Below are positions 44,760-57,159 of a stretch of DNA of 64,000 nucleotides, one piece after another (positions within the stretch are counted from its first letter, which is position 1; each line of letters opens with the position of its first letter). The notes beneath the pieces are model-generated. The model searched no databases, was not told the origin of the DNA, and worked only from the letters and a program-made list of their open reading frames with translations. The stretch is taken from NCBI GenBank assembly GCA_916610825.1, contig OU744453.1:13777751-13841750 (forward strand), written 5' to 3'. The translations under genes and the position numbers were made by a program. The DNA comes from Haliclystus octoradiatus. Lineage: Eukaryota; Cnidaria; Staurozoa; Stauromedusae; Haliclystidae.

Positions 44760-47700
44760 CTATTTGACCGTCCACTGACGTCAGCTGGAAGCCATTATGG
44801 ATCGCTCACGCTTGCGCAGTAGCTGATTTTACTCACATAAGAAAAGAAAACTTATGATCATTTCTGGGTTCATCTGCAAGTCTAGTGATAATTTCTGTCA
44901 ATTTGGAGCATGATTTGATATGGGATTAAGGGATGTAGCTATATTATTATGTTATATGTTGAGGATGATACCGTCTACTGCAGAAATATAATTTGATTGC
45001 TCTATAAACGGGAAAGACGAGCTTATCGGGATAACATCGATTGGAAAACGTGATTCACCATTAGCTGAATTTGATTTTTAAATGCTAGCTATGATGCTAT
45101 GATGGCTGCAATATATTGAGCACTTCAAAGTAAGCTTTTCAAGTTTTCAGCACTAACCAGGCAATGTTAAAAGTTCCCGGTAAGTTTTATTCGATATCAG
45201 TCTATGTAAATTATATAATATTGATATTTGATAAGCTATTGCAAGTTGTGTAGCCTACCTTGCCGTGTTTGCCTTGTGTTTTGTGGCTGTAGCCTGTAGA
45301 CCACGATGTGGAATTAAAAGTGAAATGTAGACCAGGCTTAGATGTGAGCAATGATCATGGGCTATTAATTCTATTATATCTACAACTACATACATAATCC
45401 TTATCCTAGAGGTTGCTCTTCATTTTGATGCACTGTCAGAACCAGACCAGCAGTGGTGTTTGTTGGCACTATAGGACGATTTGATTTTAGAATGAAATGT
45501 ATATAAGATAATTTCGATATCATGCTGGACACTGGACAGGGTATATAGGGATGATAGTTTAAAAGGCTATACACATGCACTCATGCAGTACCAAGCTCTT
45601 GACTCTTAATTGCGTCATACAGTCATTGGAATTATCACATAGTGTGATATTAAACCTTTGTTATACTAAAGTGCATGATAAAATATCTGTTCAATCCTTA
45701 GTTATCATGTCTATGCTGTGTGTGGATTCATGGAATGCATGTTGTACTCATTTTCTTCAATATTTCAAATTTAGTGACCTTATCTTGCGTACCAGCCATT
45801 TGTATTTTTGAGGATTTGTTAATTATTACTGACAGAAGAATATTTAGAAAATGTTATTTAATTTTTCATTGTAGGGTTATGAAAAAAGAACACTGCTGAT
45901 ATTCCTATTTATTATGCAGCTCATGCATCCTAGCTTGCAAGCAAAACAATCACCTTTTCTGATACAGATGCCTGGGGAAATGAGCATCTGATCATGCATA
46001 AGATAAAATATCATAAATCATAACCCAACCTTTTGACTTGAGGAAACAATAATTTCTACTTCTGTGCACTATACTCATTACGATTTTTCTCAGAAACTAT
46101 TTGAAAACCTCCTGCCTAGCTTGCAAACGAAAGTAATTTGACTCTGCCTGCATCATTTATTTGACTTTTCAGATATCTAATTAAACATAAATGTGAGATA
46201 TGCATACAGTTGCTAATATAAAATGATGTATTTACGGTATTTCTCACTAAGTCACATATCATTTGTTCACTATCGACATCATTTCCCCCATTAGTCTGTC
46301 AAAGCTTCAATTCTTATTCAGAATTCATAGTTTTCCACTTTTAACTTGATTTACCTTTTGTGACGCCTAAATAGTAGATATTCTGAAGAAGTGCAAATAC
46401 CCATCAAGTGGTCAGATGATAGAAAATGATAGGCTTTTGCTTACCCGAATATCTTAATATCAATTTGAGAATGCTGCGATGGGTAAATCTTTAATATCAA
46501 TATAGCATAGTCATGTTGGTAAAAAAAATTCCAATATCACTACACAACAGGTAATATACGGTATATGGGTTTACAGATTGATACTACATTGATATACTGA
46601 TATTTTTAATTAATTCCGAGCAACAATAACTAAATCGAAACTCTCGATGGATTAAAAACATTTATTTTAGGGTCCGTTATTTGGTTTTGGAATTCTATAT
46701 CCTTGTAATGTAATTATTGCAAGCTCCGGCGAGTCTACACTGATACATTGTATTTGCTTCTTCTTGCTTTCTTGTATGTAAACATTCATTACCATGTTTT
46801 TCCTGGGACAGGCGTGTTTATATAATTGTGTATGCTTACTATTTGCTGTGTCAATTTCTGTATAATACTACTACTAACTGCATCTTATACTTATAAAATA
46901 TATTTTGATTTGGCATGAATTTAGATGATTGATAATAAATATGGAGAAAATAATGCATCTTCTGGGAACAGTGTACAACTAGTTACACAGTATAATACTA
47001 CTTCACTCTTCAGTCACCTCATGCAATATTTACTTAATGGGATACATATCATGTGACCTGTTATAGTGACCAGTCACTTATCCTAGGCTCATTTTACCTA
47101 TTGAAATGTTAGTGGCGAGAGTCGATTCATGTTTGTAACACAGCTATACCTGTAACTACCTTAATAGCTATACCATTACTGGTACTTGTCATTTTGCATG
47201 CCTGACCATCCAGCCTGTATTTCAGATACGGAACTGTAAAAACCCATGTTAATTTCGCTAGACTCTGCCACTCTTTGGACTGAATAGCTCTGTGAACTAT
47301 TTGACCGACCAGCCAATAAATCAGATAAAACAGTAAAAACTCCTGCTAATTTCGTTGGACGGTCAAATAGTTCACAGAGCTATTTGACCGTCCAGCCTTT
47401 ACATCAGATAAATAACAGTAAAAACCATGTTGATTTCGTTGGACGGTCAAATAGTTCACAGAGCTATTTGACTGTCCAGCCTTTACATCAGATAAATAAC
47501 AGTAAAAACCATGTTGATTTCGTTGGACGGTCAAATAGTTCATGGATCTATTTGACCGTCCAGCCTTTACATCAGATAAATGACAGTAAAAACAATGTTG
47601 ATTTCGTTGGACGGTCAAATAGTTCACAGAGCTATTTGACCGTCCAGTCTGTAAATTTGTTCCGGATATGAAACTCAATTGACTTCTGATTGGTCAACAT

Positions 47701-47769
47701 CAACAATCAGATTATTTAATATGACCTACTGCGCATGCGTATAACTGGACCGGCAGGACGGTCAAATAG
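44760..47769. mobile_element. 3.0-kb non-coding TIR element, CTATTTGACCGTCC termini
   Basis: The left end CTATTTGACCGTCC (44760-44773) faces its exact complement at 47756-47769. Imperfect similarity goes on inward, including GCGCAGTAG at about 44815 and, inverted, near 47725. The right half contains a minisatellite built from the same terminal string. No ORF longer than about 80 codons is present, so it is non-autonomous or degenerate. No exact target duplication is seen, although catttcgccgaa and catttcaccgaa lie close outside the left and right ends. Confidence 0.7.
47270..47655. repeat. 84-bp minisatellite of palindromic units, about 4.5 copies
   Basis: ggacggtcaaatag recurs at 47357, 47440, 47524 and 47609. 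Each is followed by ttca(c/t)(a/g)gag/tct and the complement ctatttgaccgtcc, making a 14-bp-stem hairpin per unit. Between hairpins lies agcctttacatcagataaat. The stem is the terminal sequence of the surrounding element. The open frames across it on both strands are products of the repeat. Confidence 0.93.
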
Positions 47770-48348
47770 CCGTGGCATTTCACCGAATCTCGCATGTTCA
47801 GAGCAAGTAGAAAAACAAACCATATTTCGTTTTGAACGGTAAAGTTAAAGAATTCGTTCCAGTGATAAGTTGTTGTGATATCGCAGTACATCATTTTATT
47901 ATTTCATCGTAGGCTAAACGTTCCTTATGTATCGGGGAAACAAATACTTGTAGTTGAATTCAGTTTGTAAAAGCATGGTAAAACAGTAAAATTCGTAAAC
48001 TGACTGAGCTTTTCGTTTTCACACTTTTTCAAATTGGGGTCTGGATGCAACAACGCTCGGGATTGGCTGTAAAGAAACTTCAGGAGGTGCCGAATATCGA
48101 GCAGCCTGCATGCAGACCAGAAATACAATTCAGTGTTCCCTTTACGTCTGCGTGTAGGCTCAATACCGTCATAGCGATTTTTAGACTTCACGAATATTAT
48201 AAAATGCCTATAGAAAGCTTCCCAATAGTTTCCATGTCAGAGACGTTGTAGAAATTATCCCGAATAGGTTCGAATAAATTATTTTGTGACGTATTGATTT
48301 GTTTATAAGAAACAGGCATTGTTTAATATAAAATCTATACACATAGCA

Positions 48349-50660
48349 CATAATTGGAATTTCAGCTAATCATTAAATTTTATCAACATAAATCATATTA
48401 TCTATTTCATATAGGCTAAACTAACAAACCACCACCAGTAATTTTGCTAAATATTGTTGAGTAGTTTTGAATTTATGAGCAAATACCATTGTGAATTATC
48501 ATGTTAATATTAACAAAATCAGTACCCTTAGCATAATTGGAATTTCAGCTGATTATTGAATTTTTTCAAAATAAATCATATTTTCTATTTCACATAAGCT
48601 AAACTAACTACCATGAGTAATTTTGTCAAATAATATGGAGAAGCTTTGAATTTATTAGCAATTAGCAGTGTGAATTATTGTGTTGATATTAACTAAATCG
48701 ATACCCTTAACATAATTGGAATTTCAAGTAATCATTAAATTTTTTCAACATCAATCATATTATCTATTTCACCTAGGCTAAACTAACTACCATAAGCAAT
48801 TTCGCTGAATAATGTTGAGAATTTTTGAATTTATTAGCAAATAGCATTGTGAATTATCGTGTTGATATTAACAAAATCAGTACCTTAGCATAATTGGAAT
48901 TTCAGCAAATTATTTAAATTTTTCAAAATAAATCATATTTTCTATTTCACATAAGCTAAACTAACTTCCATGAGTAATTTTGTCAAATAATATTGAGAAG
49001 CTTTGAATTTATTAGCAAATAGCAGTTTGAATTATCGTGTTGATATTAACTGAATTGATACCCTAAACATAATTGGAATTTCAGCTAATCAATAACTTTT
49101 TTCAACATCAATCATATTATCTATTTCACATAGGCTAAGCTAACTACCATAAGCAGTTTCGCTGAATAATGTTGAGAAGCTTTGAATTTATTAGCAATTA
49201 TCATTGTGAATTATTGTGATGATATTAACAAAATCAGTACCATTACCATAATTGGAATTTCAGGTAATTATTGAATTTTTTCAAAATAAATCATATTATC
49301 TATTTTACATAAGCTAAACTAACTACCATGAGTAGTTTTGACAAATAATCTTGAGAAGCTTTGAATTTATTAGCAAATAGCATTGTGAATTATCATGTTG
49401 ATATTAACAAAATCAGTACCCTTAGCATAATTGGAATTTCAGCTAATTATTGATTTTTTTTAAATAAATCATATTTTCTATTTCACATAAGCTAAACTAA
49501 CTACCATGAGTAATTTTGTCAAACAATATTGAGAATTTTTGAATTTATTAGCAAATAGCATTGTGAAATATCGTGTTGATATTTACAAAATCAGTACCCT
49601 TAGCATAATTGGAATTTCAGCAAATTATTGAATATTTTCAAAATAAATCAAATTTTCTATTTCACATAAGCTAAAATAACTGCCATGAGTAATTTTGTCA
49701 AATAATATTGAGAAGCTTTGAATTTATTAGCAAATAGCAGTTTGTATTGTTGTGTTGATATTAACTGAATCGATACCCTTAACATAATTGGAATTTCAGC
49801 TAATCATTAAATTTTTTCAAAATCAATCATATTATCTATTTCACCTAGGCTAAACTAACTACCATAAGCAATTTCGCTGAATAATGTTGAGAATTGTTGA
49901 ATTTATTAGCAATTATCATTGTGAATTATTGTGATGATATTAACAAAATCAGTACCCTTACCATAATTGGAATTTCAGCTAATTATTTAATTTTTTCAAA
50001 ATAAATCATATTTTCTATTTCACTTAAGCTAAACTAACTACCATGAGTAATTTTGTCAAACAATATTGAGAATTTTTGAATTTATTAGCAAATAACATTG
50101 TGAATTATCGTGTTGATATTAACAAAATCAGTACCCTTAGCATAATTAGAATTTCACCTAATTATTGAATTTTTTGAAAATAAATTATATTTTCTATTTC
50201 ACTTAAGCTAAACTAACTACCATGAGTAATTTTGTCAAACAATATTGAGAATTTTTGAATTTATTAGCATATAACATTATGAATTATCGTGTTGATATTA
50301 ACAAAATCAGTACCCTTAGCATAATTAGAATTTCACCTAATTATTGAATTTTTTGAAAATAAATTATATTTTCTATTTCACTTAAGCTAAACTAACTACC
50401 ATGAGTAATTTTGTCAAACAATATTGAGAATTTTTGAATTTATTAGCATATAACATTATGAATTATCGTGTTGATATTAACAAAATCAGTACCCTTAGCA
50501 TAATTAGAAAATCAGCTGATCATTAAATTTTTATAACTTTTTTAACATAAGGGATATTATCTATTTCACATAGGCTAACTACAATGAGTAGTTTTGTTAA
50601 TAATTTTTAAAAGTTTTGATTTTATGAGCAAAAAGCATTGTGAATTTTCGTGATGATATT
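48349..50660. repeat. Satellite-like array, about 179-bp monomer, about 12-13 copies
   Basis: cataattggaatttca recurs at about 48349, 48532, 48711, 48889, 49068, 49247, 49426, 49605, 49784, 49963, 50140, 50318 and 50496. Spacing is nearly constant at 178-183 bp. Two monomer types can be told apart: A (cataagcaatttcgctgaat) and B (catgagtaattttgtcaaa). They alternate at the start (A B A B A B) and then run B B A B B B. The last monomer is diverged. It has no coding capacity. Confidence 0.95.
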
Positions 50661-50949
50661 TTGTGAACTATTCTGGATTGCTAGATTAATTTGGGCTAAA
50701 TCTGTTATCTAAGACGTAAAATAATAGAAATTTCAATCAATTATAAAAGTTTGCTGTATATTATAATTTCTACTTCAAGATCCATTATATAACTGTTAAA
50801 CAGTGTAGAATATTGAATTTATGAGCCAAGAGCACAAAACAGTATGAATTTATAGGGCTAATTTTAACAAAATTGATACTCTATATTTTTATAAATCAAA
50901 TACATGACAACAAGCAAATTTAAACTAGGCTAGAAAATTTCAATAATTC

Positions 50950-51105
50950 AAGCAACTTTAGTCTAGCGTAGAAAAATTTTCTTGATCCAAGAAAATATAT
51001 TCTTTATGAAATATTCACACCACTTATTTTCTTGTTTTAAGAAAATGTGTTGCTTAAAACAAGAATAAAAGCCTACCCTAGCAAATGGATTTTCCTGTGT
51101 ACTAC
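50950..51105 (-). repeat. Inverted relative of the TTCTTGAAATAAG repeat at 25.6-26.0 kb
   Basis: It contains ttcttgatccaagaaaatat, cttgttttaagaaaatgtg and cttaaaacaagaataaaa and ends ggattttcctgtgt, the complement of acaggaaaatcc at 25568. A short copy of the same family in the opposite direction. Confidence 0.6.
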
Positions 51106-52110
51106 TACTTATCCGTTGATCTGTATCCACTATGTGTAAGGTATTATCTAAAATTTCCGCCATTTTATCAGTTGTCCGTTTCTTGTGTGTCTTCTGTGAA
51201 AATCCCTGAGCTTTAAAGTGTAACATTTCTTCATCCCAATCGGATTAGTCATGATCTGTGCCTCCAATCTTCTTCTAAGCCCTGTTATGCAATAAAGCCG
51301 AGCTCCAATTGTAGATTTTACAAATATTTCTGCTGGTGCTTCTTTAGTAGTTGAATTAGGTGAACATCGATAAGATAGTAAAAACGCAACTTTATATAAA
51401 TTTGAGTGACTCCGACCTACTTAGTATTATTTTTACAGACTAGTTTCAGAAGGGTTTGTGCCGCACTTCTATAATTTTTCAGTAAAATGTTTTAATAATA
51501 CTTTCAAATACGAATTGTGGAACATTGATCGAAATGCTTACATAAATTTTACTATAAAGAGTAAACTGTCGATTTAATATAACTTAATATAGATATTGTT
51601 GAACTAGAGTCAGAATTATTTATGTTTGGAATATGCGTCAATCACAGTGAAATCAAGGCGAATAGTTTATTTATATATGTATTATTTGAGGGTTTTCTGG
51701 CAAAGAACAAGAACTACTTTCATGTTTACAAGAACTATATCTAGCTTCTTGATATAACTGGCTTGAATCACCAAACTGGCTTGAGAGTTGAGCAATAGAA
51801 GAAAATCATTCCTTTTGTTATACGTCGGTCGTGAAAATTTAAATTTACTAGATACACTGAATATTGACGCTGATAATATGAATTGGTTATAAAAGTATTA
51901 GGTAGCTACTTTCAACCAAGAAAGAACAAAAGATATCAAAGGATCTTTTTTTATTGAATGTTGTCATGGAGCACACGGGTCGAATTATCAAAATTTTACA
52001 TGATTTTGGCAATTGAGCGATCATTGAGAATATATGTGTGGAAAGTAAAATTTCGTCAGAGCACATGCTGATATAGAAAGAACTTGCTTTCAAAGTAGAT
52101 ACTCGGTAAA
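51106..52110. other. Intron sequence, nothing recognisable
   Basis: AT-rich, with only short chance frames (for example 51226-50963 on the minus strand). Confidence 0.4.
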
Positions 52111-54629
52111 TAGTACAGTCATTATAAAAAATGACCTCACACAAATTGCAACAGAAACATTTTTCATCAATTCTATGGTCAAATTTTTTGCTTAACAACA
52201 TATCCAAAATGTTCCGAAATCAGAGTAGGCAAAATGCCTTAATTTTGCTATTTGATTTATGGCATTCCCAGTAGAAACATGAAAGCGTAGCTGTCCTTTT
52301 TTAGTGTAATCATGTGATTTAATTTGAGAGGAAAATATCAGGAATAGTAGCCTTGCATCATTTATCACATATAATGTGCTTAAAATTTCTTTACTGTCAC
52401 CATGTATCAAATTACCAAAACGAGGCTATATATGAAGATTAAACAAATCGACATAGAAAAACTAGAAAAACATATACACAGTAAGTGAAAAATGTTATTC
52501 ATTATATTTAAACATTCCACTAGCAGTATAGATCATGTAAATACTTTATTTATCTTATTTAGAAAATACAATTAGGTAATATACATTGTTCACAATGAAC
52601 AATTTTAGGCAAATGTATGGGGATATCATAGTCGCAATTATTTTTGACAGAAATTGACCATTACGATTTGATGATAGGCCTGAAGAAAAACAGCAGAAAA
52701 TGATATCCAATAGAAATGTTAAATTAAATTAAACTAACGAACTAATACCTTTTACTTCTTGACAGGAAATCAATTAACTTTGTATATAGACTACAGTTAT
52801 CCAGTCGTTCATGTTACTAATTTAGCCATGGAATGAAAATTGAACATGGAACTTCACCCAAAGGTTATGCCCAAAATGTTGACTATATCCTATACACATA
52901 TACAATCAAACCTGCTATAACAGCCATCTCTATACAGCGACCACCTGTCTAAAGTGGTCACTATTGCAATGTCTTGAAATAGTATTTTCTATTAAATCAA
53001 AGATTGATGAGCTTGGCTGTAGTTTTGGTGATTTCCTCTTTTTCAGTCCTTGGTTTCACTGAGCAGACAAGGGAAGCTCGTATGGAGAAAATCGTCTATA
53101 GTCAATGAACTCGTATGAATAGTCCATGAACAGTTCATGAACATTGTTATTGAATGCTCCCGAGTTTTCATTTATTATAAATTATACAATTTATAAATTA
53201 ATTCAGCAGTTCATTAACTGCTTATAAATTGTTTATGAAAACTTTGCATTTAACATTTATGAACTATTTTTCCACGGAAGATTTTTATACAACAAATTTG
53301 ATACATCCCCTGCAAAATGTTCAGGAGTTCAAAAGCTTAGAACAATTCATGAACTATTCAAAAACAGCTCATGAACCTTCACGGACGTTTCATAAACAAT
53401 CCATGAGAACTTTGGGCCATTTAACGTTCATGAACTGTTCATGGACTGTTCATTAACTCCTGAACTGTTTTTCGCAGGGATATTATGAAGAGCTGCCAAA
53501 CACATATTGTGAACCCTACAGTTTTACTCACTTGTATTCGAAGTTTCGAAAATATGTTAACCATTATTGATTAAAATGAATGGAGAGCTAATCGTCGGGG
53601 AATTTTGCAAATTTCAAAAGTGGCACAAATTATTTGCTTTATACAAGTTTCCTTTATCTGCTCAGACGAACCAAGAACTAGAAAAAGAATAACTCACTAA
53701 AACTGCAGCGAAGCTCATCAATCTTCGATTCAATAGAAAATACTATTTCAGAACATTGCAAGAGTGACCACTTCAGACAGGTGGTCGCTGTATAGAGACG
53801 GCTGTTATAACGGGTCCGATTGTATATGTGTAAAGTATATAGTTAACATTTTGGGCATAACTTTTAGATGAAGTTCCTGTGTTCAATTATCATTCCATGG
53901 TTAAATTAGTAACATAAACGAGTGGGTAACTGTAGTCTATATACGAAGTTGCATTGATTTCCTGTCGATGATTAATGAAGGTATTAGTTCTTTAGTTTAA
54001 TTTAATTTGACGTTTCTATTGCATATCTTATTCTGCTATTTTTCTTCAGGCCTATCATCAAATCGTAATAGTCAATTTCTGTCAAAAATAATTGCGACCA
54101 TGAACATTCCTAGGCATTTGTCTGAAATTGTTCGTTGTGAACAATGTATATTACCTGGTTATATTTTCTAAATAAGATAAATTAAGTATTTACATGATCT
54201 ATACTGCTAGTAGAATGTTAAAATATAATGAATAACATTTTTCACTTACTGTATATATCTTTTTCTAGTTTTTCTATGTCGATTTGTTTAATCTTCATAC
54301 ATAGCCTGGTTTTGATAATTTGATACATAGTGACAGTATAGAAATTTTAAGCACATTATAAGTGATAAATGATGCAAGGCTACTATTCCTGATATTTTCC
54401 TCTCAAATTAAATCACATGATTACACTAAAAAAGGACAGCCTCGCTTTCATGTTTCTACTGGAATTGACATAAATCAAATTGCAAAATTAAGGCATTTTG
54501 CCTACTCCGATTTCGGAACATTTTGGATATGTTGTTAAGCATACAATTTGACCCTAGAATTGTTAAAAAATGCTTCTGTTGCAATTTGTGTGAGGTTAAG
54601 GCTTATATTGGCTTAAAATGACTGTACTA
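52111..54629. mobile_element. Foldback relative of the 6.1-kb PIN/CXC element, about 930-bp arms
   Basis: Both ends carry TAGTACAGTCATT, as in the element at 28196-34288. The inner text AATTGCAACAGAA, TCAAATT and TGCTTAACAACATATC is also shared. AAA flanks both ends. The arms (52111-53045 and 53690-54629) pair almost throughout. The loop (53046-53689) holds many short gttcatgaac-type palindromes. There is no ORF of substance. It probably moves using the protein of the larger element. Confidence 0.88.
53100..53470. repeat. Cluster of degenerate TTCATGAAC palindromes in the foldback loop
   Basis: Strings such as ccatgaacagttcatgaaca, caattcatgaactattc, gctcatgaacc and gttcatgaactgttcatgg recur irregularly in both directions. 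The repetition is denser than expected by chance and confined to the loop. Confidence 0.6.
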
Positions 54630-55229
54630 AAATATTTGTATAAATAAAGTGCAGTGAAAGTCTGGGTTTTGTGTTTGTTTGTTTTACTATTATGTGTTTG
54701 TTTTATTATTATTTGTATTGTTGCTTCTGTTATTTTTGTTGTCTCTAAAACATCACCGCGCCAAAAATGGATTATTATTGCCTATTGAGATTCCTCCCTT
54801 ACAACATCAGGAGAGGCATACGACAGAAGACAATCCAAGTTCGAATTATTTGGGTCGTATTTCCCAGAGCAATTTATCTGTAAGAGTTGAGACAATTTGT
54901 GAAGTCGTCGCATAGTGCGCTGACTGGCTTGAGAGCTTGACTTTTTTCATTCCAACCTCACAGGAGTTTCATAACAATGCTTGTATGAGAAATTACAGCG
55001 GTGATCGTACTTTCTGCTTCGTCTATATTTCTAGTCGACTGCTATACTATTTTGAGATAGCATCTATGTAACTAAATGTTATAGCAATTGTGATGATGGG
55101 TTTAGTATTTAGTTTTCGTCTGAAATGATTTTATTGAAAGTATGAATTTCTAGTGTATATTACAAATGTTCCGCTAGATGAAACCATCTCAATTCTATAG
55201 TAGAGATTGTCTTCAAAGATAAATTACGT

Positions 55230-56285
55230 AAATCCAGAAAATGGCTTGGACCTGGACAAAGACCAACTAAAACAGCTACTAGAAGTTGCAACCAAAATCC
55301 ACTTTTTATTTTCGAAGGCAATCTATATAAACAAATTAATGGTATAGCAATGGGGTAGCCATTGGGCCGCTAGTGGCCAATGCTTTTATGTGTGATATAG
55401 AACGATCACTCTTGTCGAAGATCAAAAAACAGCAGTAGATCTACTTGATTGTTTACAAAACATACACAAATCAATAAACTTTACAATGGAAACAAGAAAT
55501 GACAAGCGATTGCCCTTTATTGGAATTCTATTGGAATAACGAGATAACAATTTCAGCCGCTATTTATCATAAACTACCGAATACTGGATTATTAACGCAT
55601 TATAAAAGTCATGTTGATGTACGCTATAAGACAGCACATTTTAAAAACTCTTATAACTCGCGCAATTCATTTATGCTCCTCAAAATATGCTTCCAGCTTT
55701 GAATGTAAGTATATCAAGTCAATTTTTAGAAACCACTAATGCCCTGACAATCTTTCAAATTCAATTTAATCAAAGTAGAATTTTAATGTTTTTAAAAGTC
55801 AAGTTGTAAATAAAAATAAAGATGATGATGGTATAGCTCGAATTCTATTATCTATGAAAGATCAAAAGTTTAGCAATGTATCAAGACAACAATTAGTTCG
55901 TTTAGATAGCAAATTAAGTATCTTAAACTTTAAATCAGTTTTTAAAAACCGTAAGCTGCAAGACGATAATACACCATGAATAAAAACCGTCCATTGTTAG
56001 CCATCATCGCGTTGTGTATACATTTCAATGTGGTTTGTGTGAAGCAAGCTATATCGGGTGCACCTGCCGACATTTCCAAAAACGCATTGCTGAACATAAA
56101 ACGTAATCGGTACGTAAAAATACATCGCTATGGTAACACGGATAATCTACATCAAAATTTTACAGCCTTACAGCCGAAATATGTTAGCAAAGTTTGTACG
56201 ACCAAATTTCGGGAATTCAATTCGAGATTCATTGCACAGAACCCGGAATCGTGCTAATTCAAATTGCACTTAAGCGGGATATAAT
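55230..56285 (+). pseudogene. Decayed Penelope-like element: reverse transcriptase C-terminus and GIY-YIG endonuclease
   Basis: In mixed plus-strand frames: near 55340 NGVAIGPLVANAFMCDIE recalls the 'GVAMGSPLGPVLANLFM' part of Penelope-like reverse transcriptases. Near 55480-55680 METRNDKRLPFIGILLE, then (H)KLPNTGLLTHYKSHVDVRYK, match the following 'LPFLD...RKPT.TG...H..S' region. Near 56020-56110 VVYTFQCGLCEASYIGCTCR and HFQKRIAEHK form a GIY-YIG nuclease start (VY.I.C..C...YIG.T.R....R..EH). Many stops and shifts make it inactive. The presence of GIY-YIG separates it from other retroelements. Confidence 0.8.
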
Positions 56286-56808
56286 GTAATACGATTATGT
56301 ATGAAGTTAATTTATTACGAATATTGATTATGATTTTAACGATAAAAAACTCATCTTTTTTGCAATACTATACTATTCGCTAACAATTGCAGTTAAAATA
56401 AAATCAGTTGAAATATGACAACAATGAAATCTTATTTTGCAACTTTACTGTCCCCAAACCTACGCCGGATTGATGATTTATGGAAAAGGGTTCGTCAAAA
56501 ACATGAATTTTAATCCAGTATTTCGTTAACTATGTTGTTTACAACTTGCAGATGTGATATCTATTTCATTCGGTTACCTTTCATTAAGGTAAGATAAAGC
56601 TCTGCCCTTTTAACAATAGATAAATGCGCCATTTTGAGTTCCGCTATCTTATAGTTCTAGATAAAATAATGTTGATATTAGATTGATTAGATATTCCTTT
56701 GCTAGTGTTTGTGTGTATGAATGTTTAAACAGTTTATTTCTCTTAAGGATAATGCAAGTCTCATTACCAGATAGAAGTACATGTATATAAAGTGTAGACA
56801 ATTATTAC

Positions 56809-57159
56809 CTCAATTCTCAAGATGAAATCTGCATTTATGTCAATTTTAAGATTTTCCATTAGATCTGTCCCAAAGTGCAGCAAACAGTTATCGAGAGTTT
56901 GGTTCGTCCAGAAGCTCACTCCATTGCAAGTTGTGTTATTTTCACAAAGGTGATCACAGAGGAAGATACTATTTACTGTTATAGTAACAGATTTATTGCT
57001 TGAAGGAATGTATCTATCCTCGAAAAAACGAGCGACGATACTTTGATTTGTTCCTTCCAATGGGCAGTCTTGACAGTCGCTTATGTCGGCATAGTAAAAA
57101 ATCAGAATAAACAGAATATGTAAGCACAGCTTTTTCTGCATCAAATTCAGCATCATCAC
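56809..57159 (-). CDS. First coding exon: signal peptide and PAN/apple domain
   Basis: 117 codons from ATG at 57159 to the donor GAG|GTAATA (56808-56807), phase 0. The N-terminus MMMLNLMQKKLCLHILFIL with the following IFYYADISDC is a good signal peptide, cleaved near residue 27-29. The mature part has the PAN/apple cysteine pattern: C...LC..NTTCNGVSFW......NCLLHF. Four sequons (NQS, NKS, NNT/NTT, NQT) suggest heavy N-glycosylation. The domain ends ADFILRIE just at the donor. Reading on past the donor gives 14 more codons to a stop, which is intron. PAN/apple domains bind proteins or carbohydrates. The start is the first of three Met codons, and any of them would do. Confidence 0.88.

Larger units (their letters stand above)
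4884..57159 (-). other. Inferred multi-exon host gene: secreted PAN/apple - TSP1 - fibrinogen-domain protein
   Basis: Five minus-strand exons form one consistent transcript. The PAN exon ends in phase 0 at 56809. The 25-nt exon 24998-24974 enters in phase 0 and leaves in phase 1. The TSP1 exon 22908-22738 is phase 1-1. The fibrinogen exon 6525-6247 is phase 1-1. The last exon starts in phase 1 at 5134 and stops at 4884. The joins give sensible protein: the microexon ends VE-HGGWSEW at the start of TSP1, and the last join restores a glycine before MGDSL. The first part of the fibrinogen domain (about 40 residues, phase 1-1) is missing and should be coded between 22.7 and 6.5 kb. The order PAN-TSP1-fibrinogen suggests an extracellular recognition or adhesion protein; ligand and role cannot be told from sequence. 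The introns (31.8, 2.1, 16.2 and 1.1 kb) are packed with transposons. Confidence 0.7.

Noticed and set aside
47346..47678. Overlapping ORFs of 95-110 aa on both strands (RSNSSVNYLTVQRN repeats)
   Set aside because: They are translations of the 84-bp palindromic minisatellite; symmetry keeps both strands open.
47925..48191. 88-aa minus-strand ORF MKSKNRYDGIEPTRRRK...
   Set aside because: No domain, no splice context and no repeat support.
48349..50660. CRISPR-like array
   Set aside because: The monomers are contiguous and similar throughout, with no unique spacers, in a eukaryotic intron.
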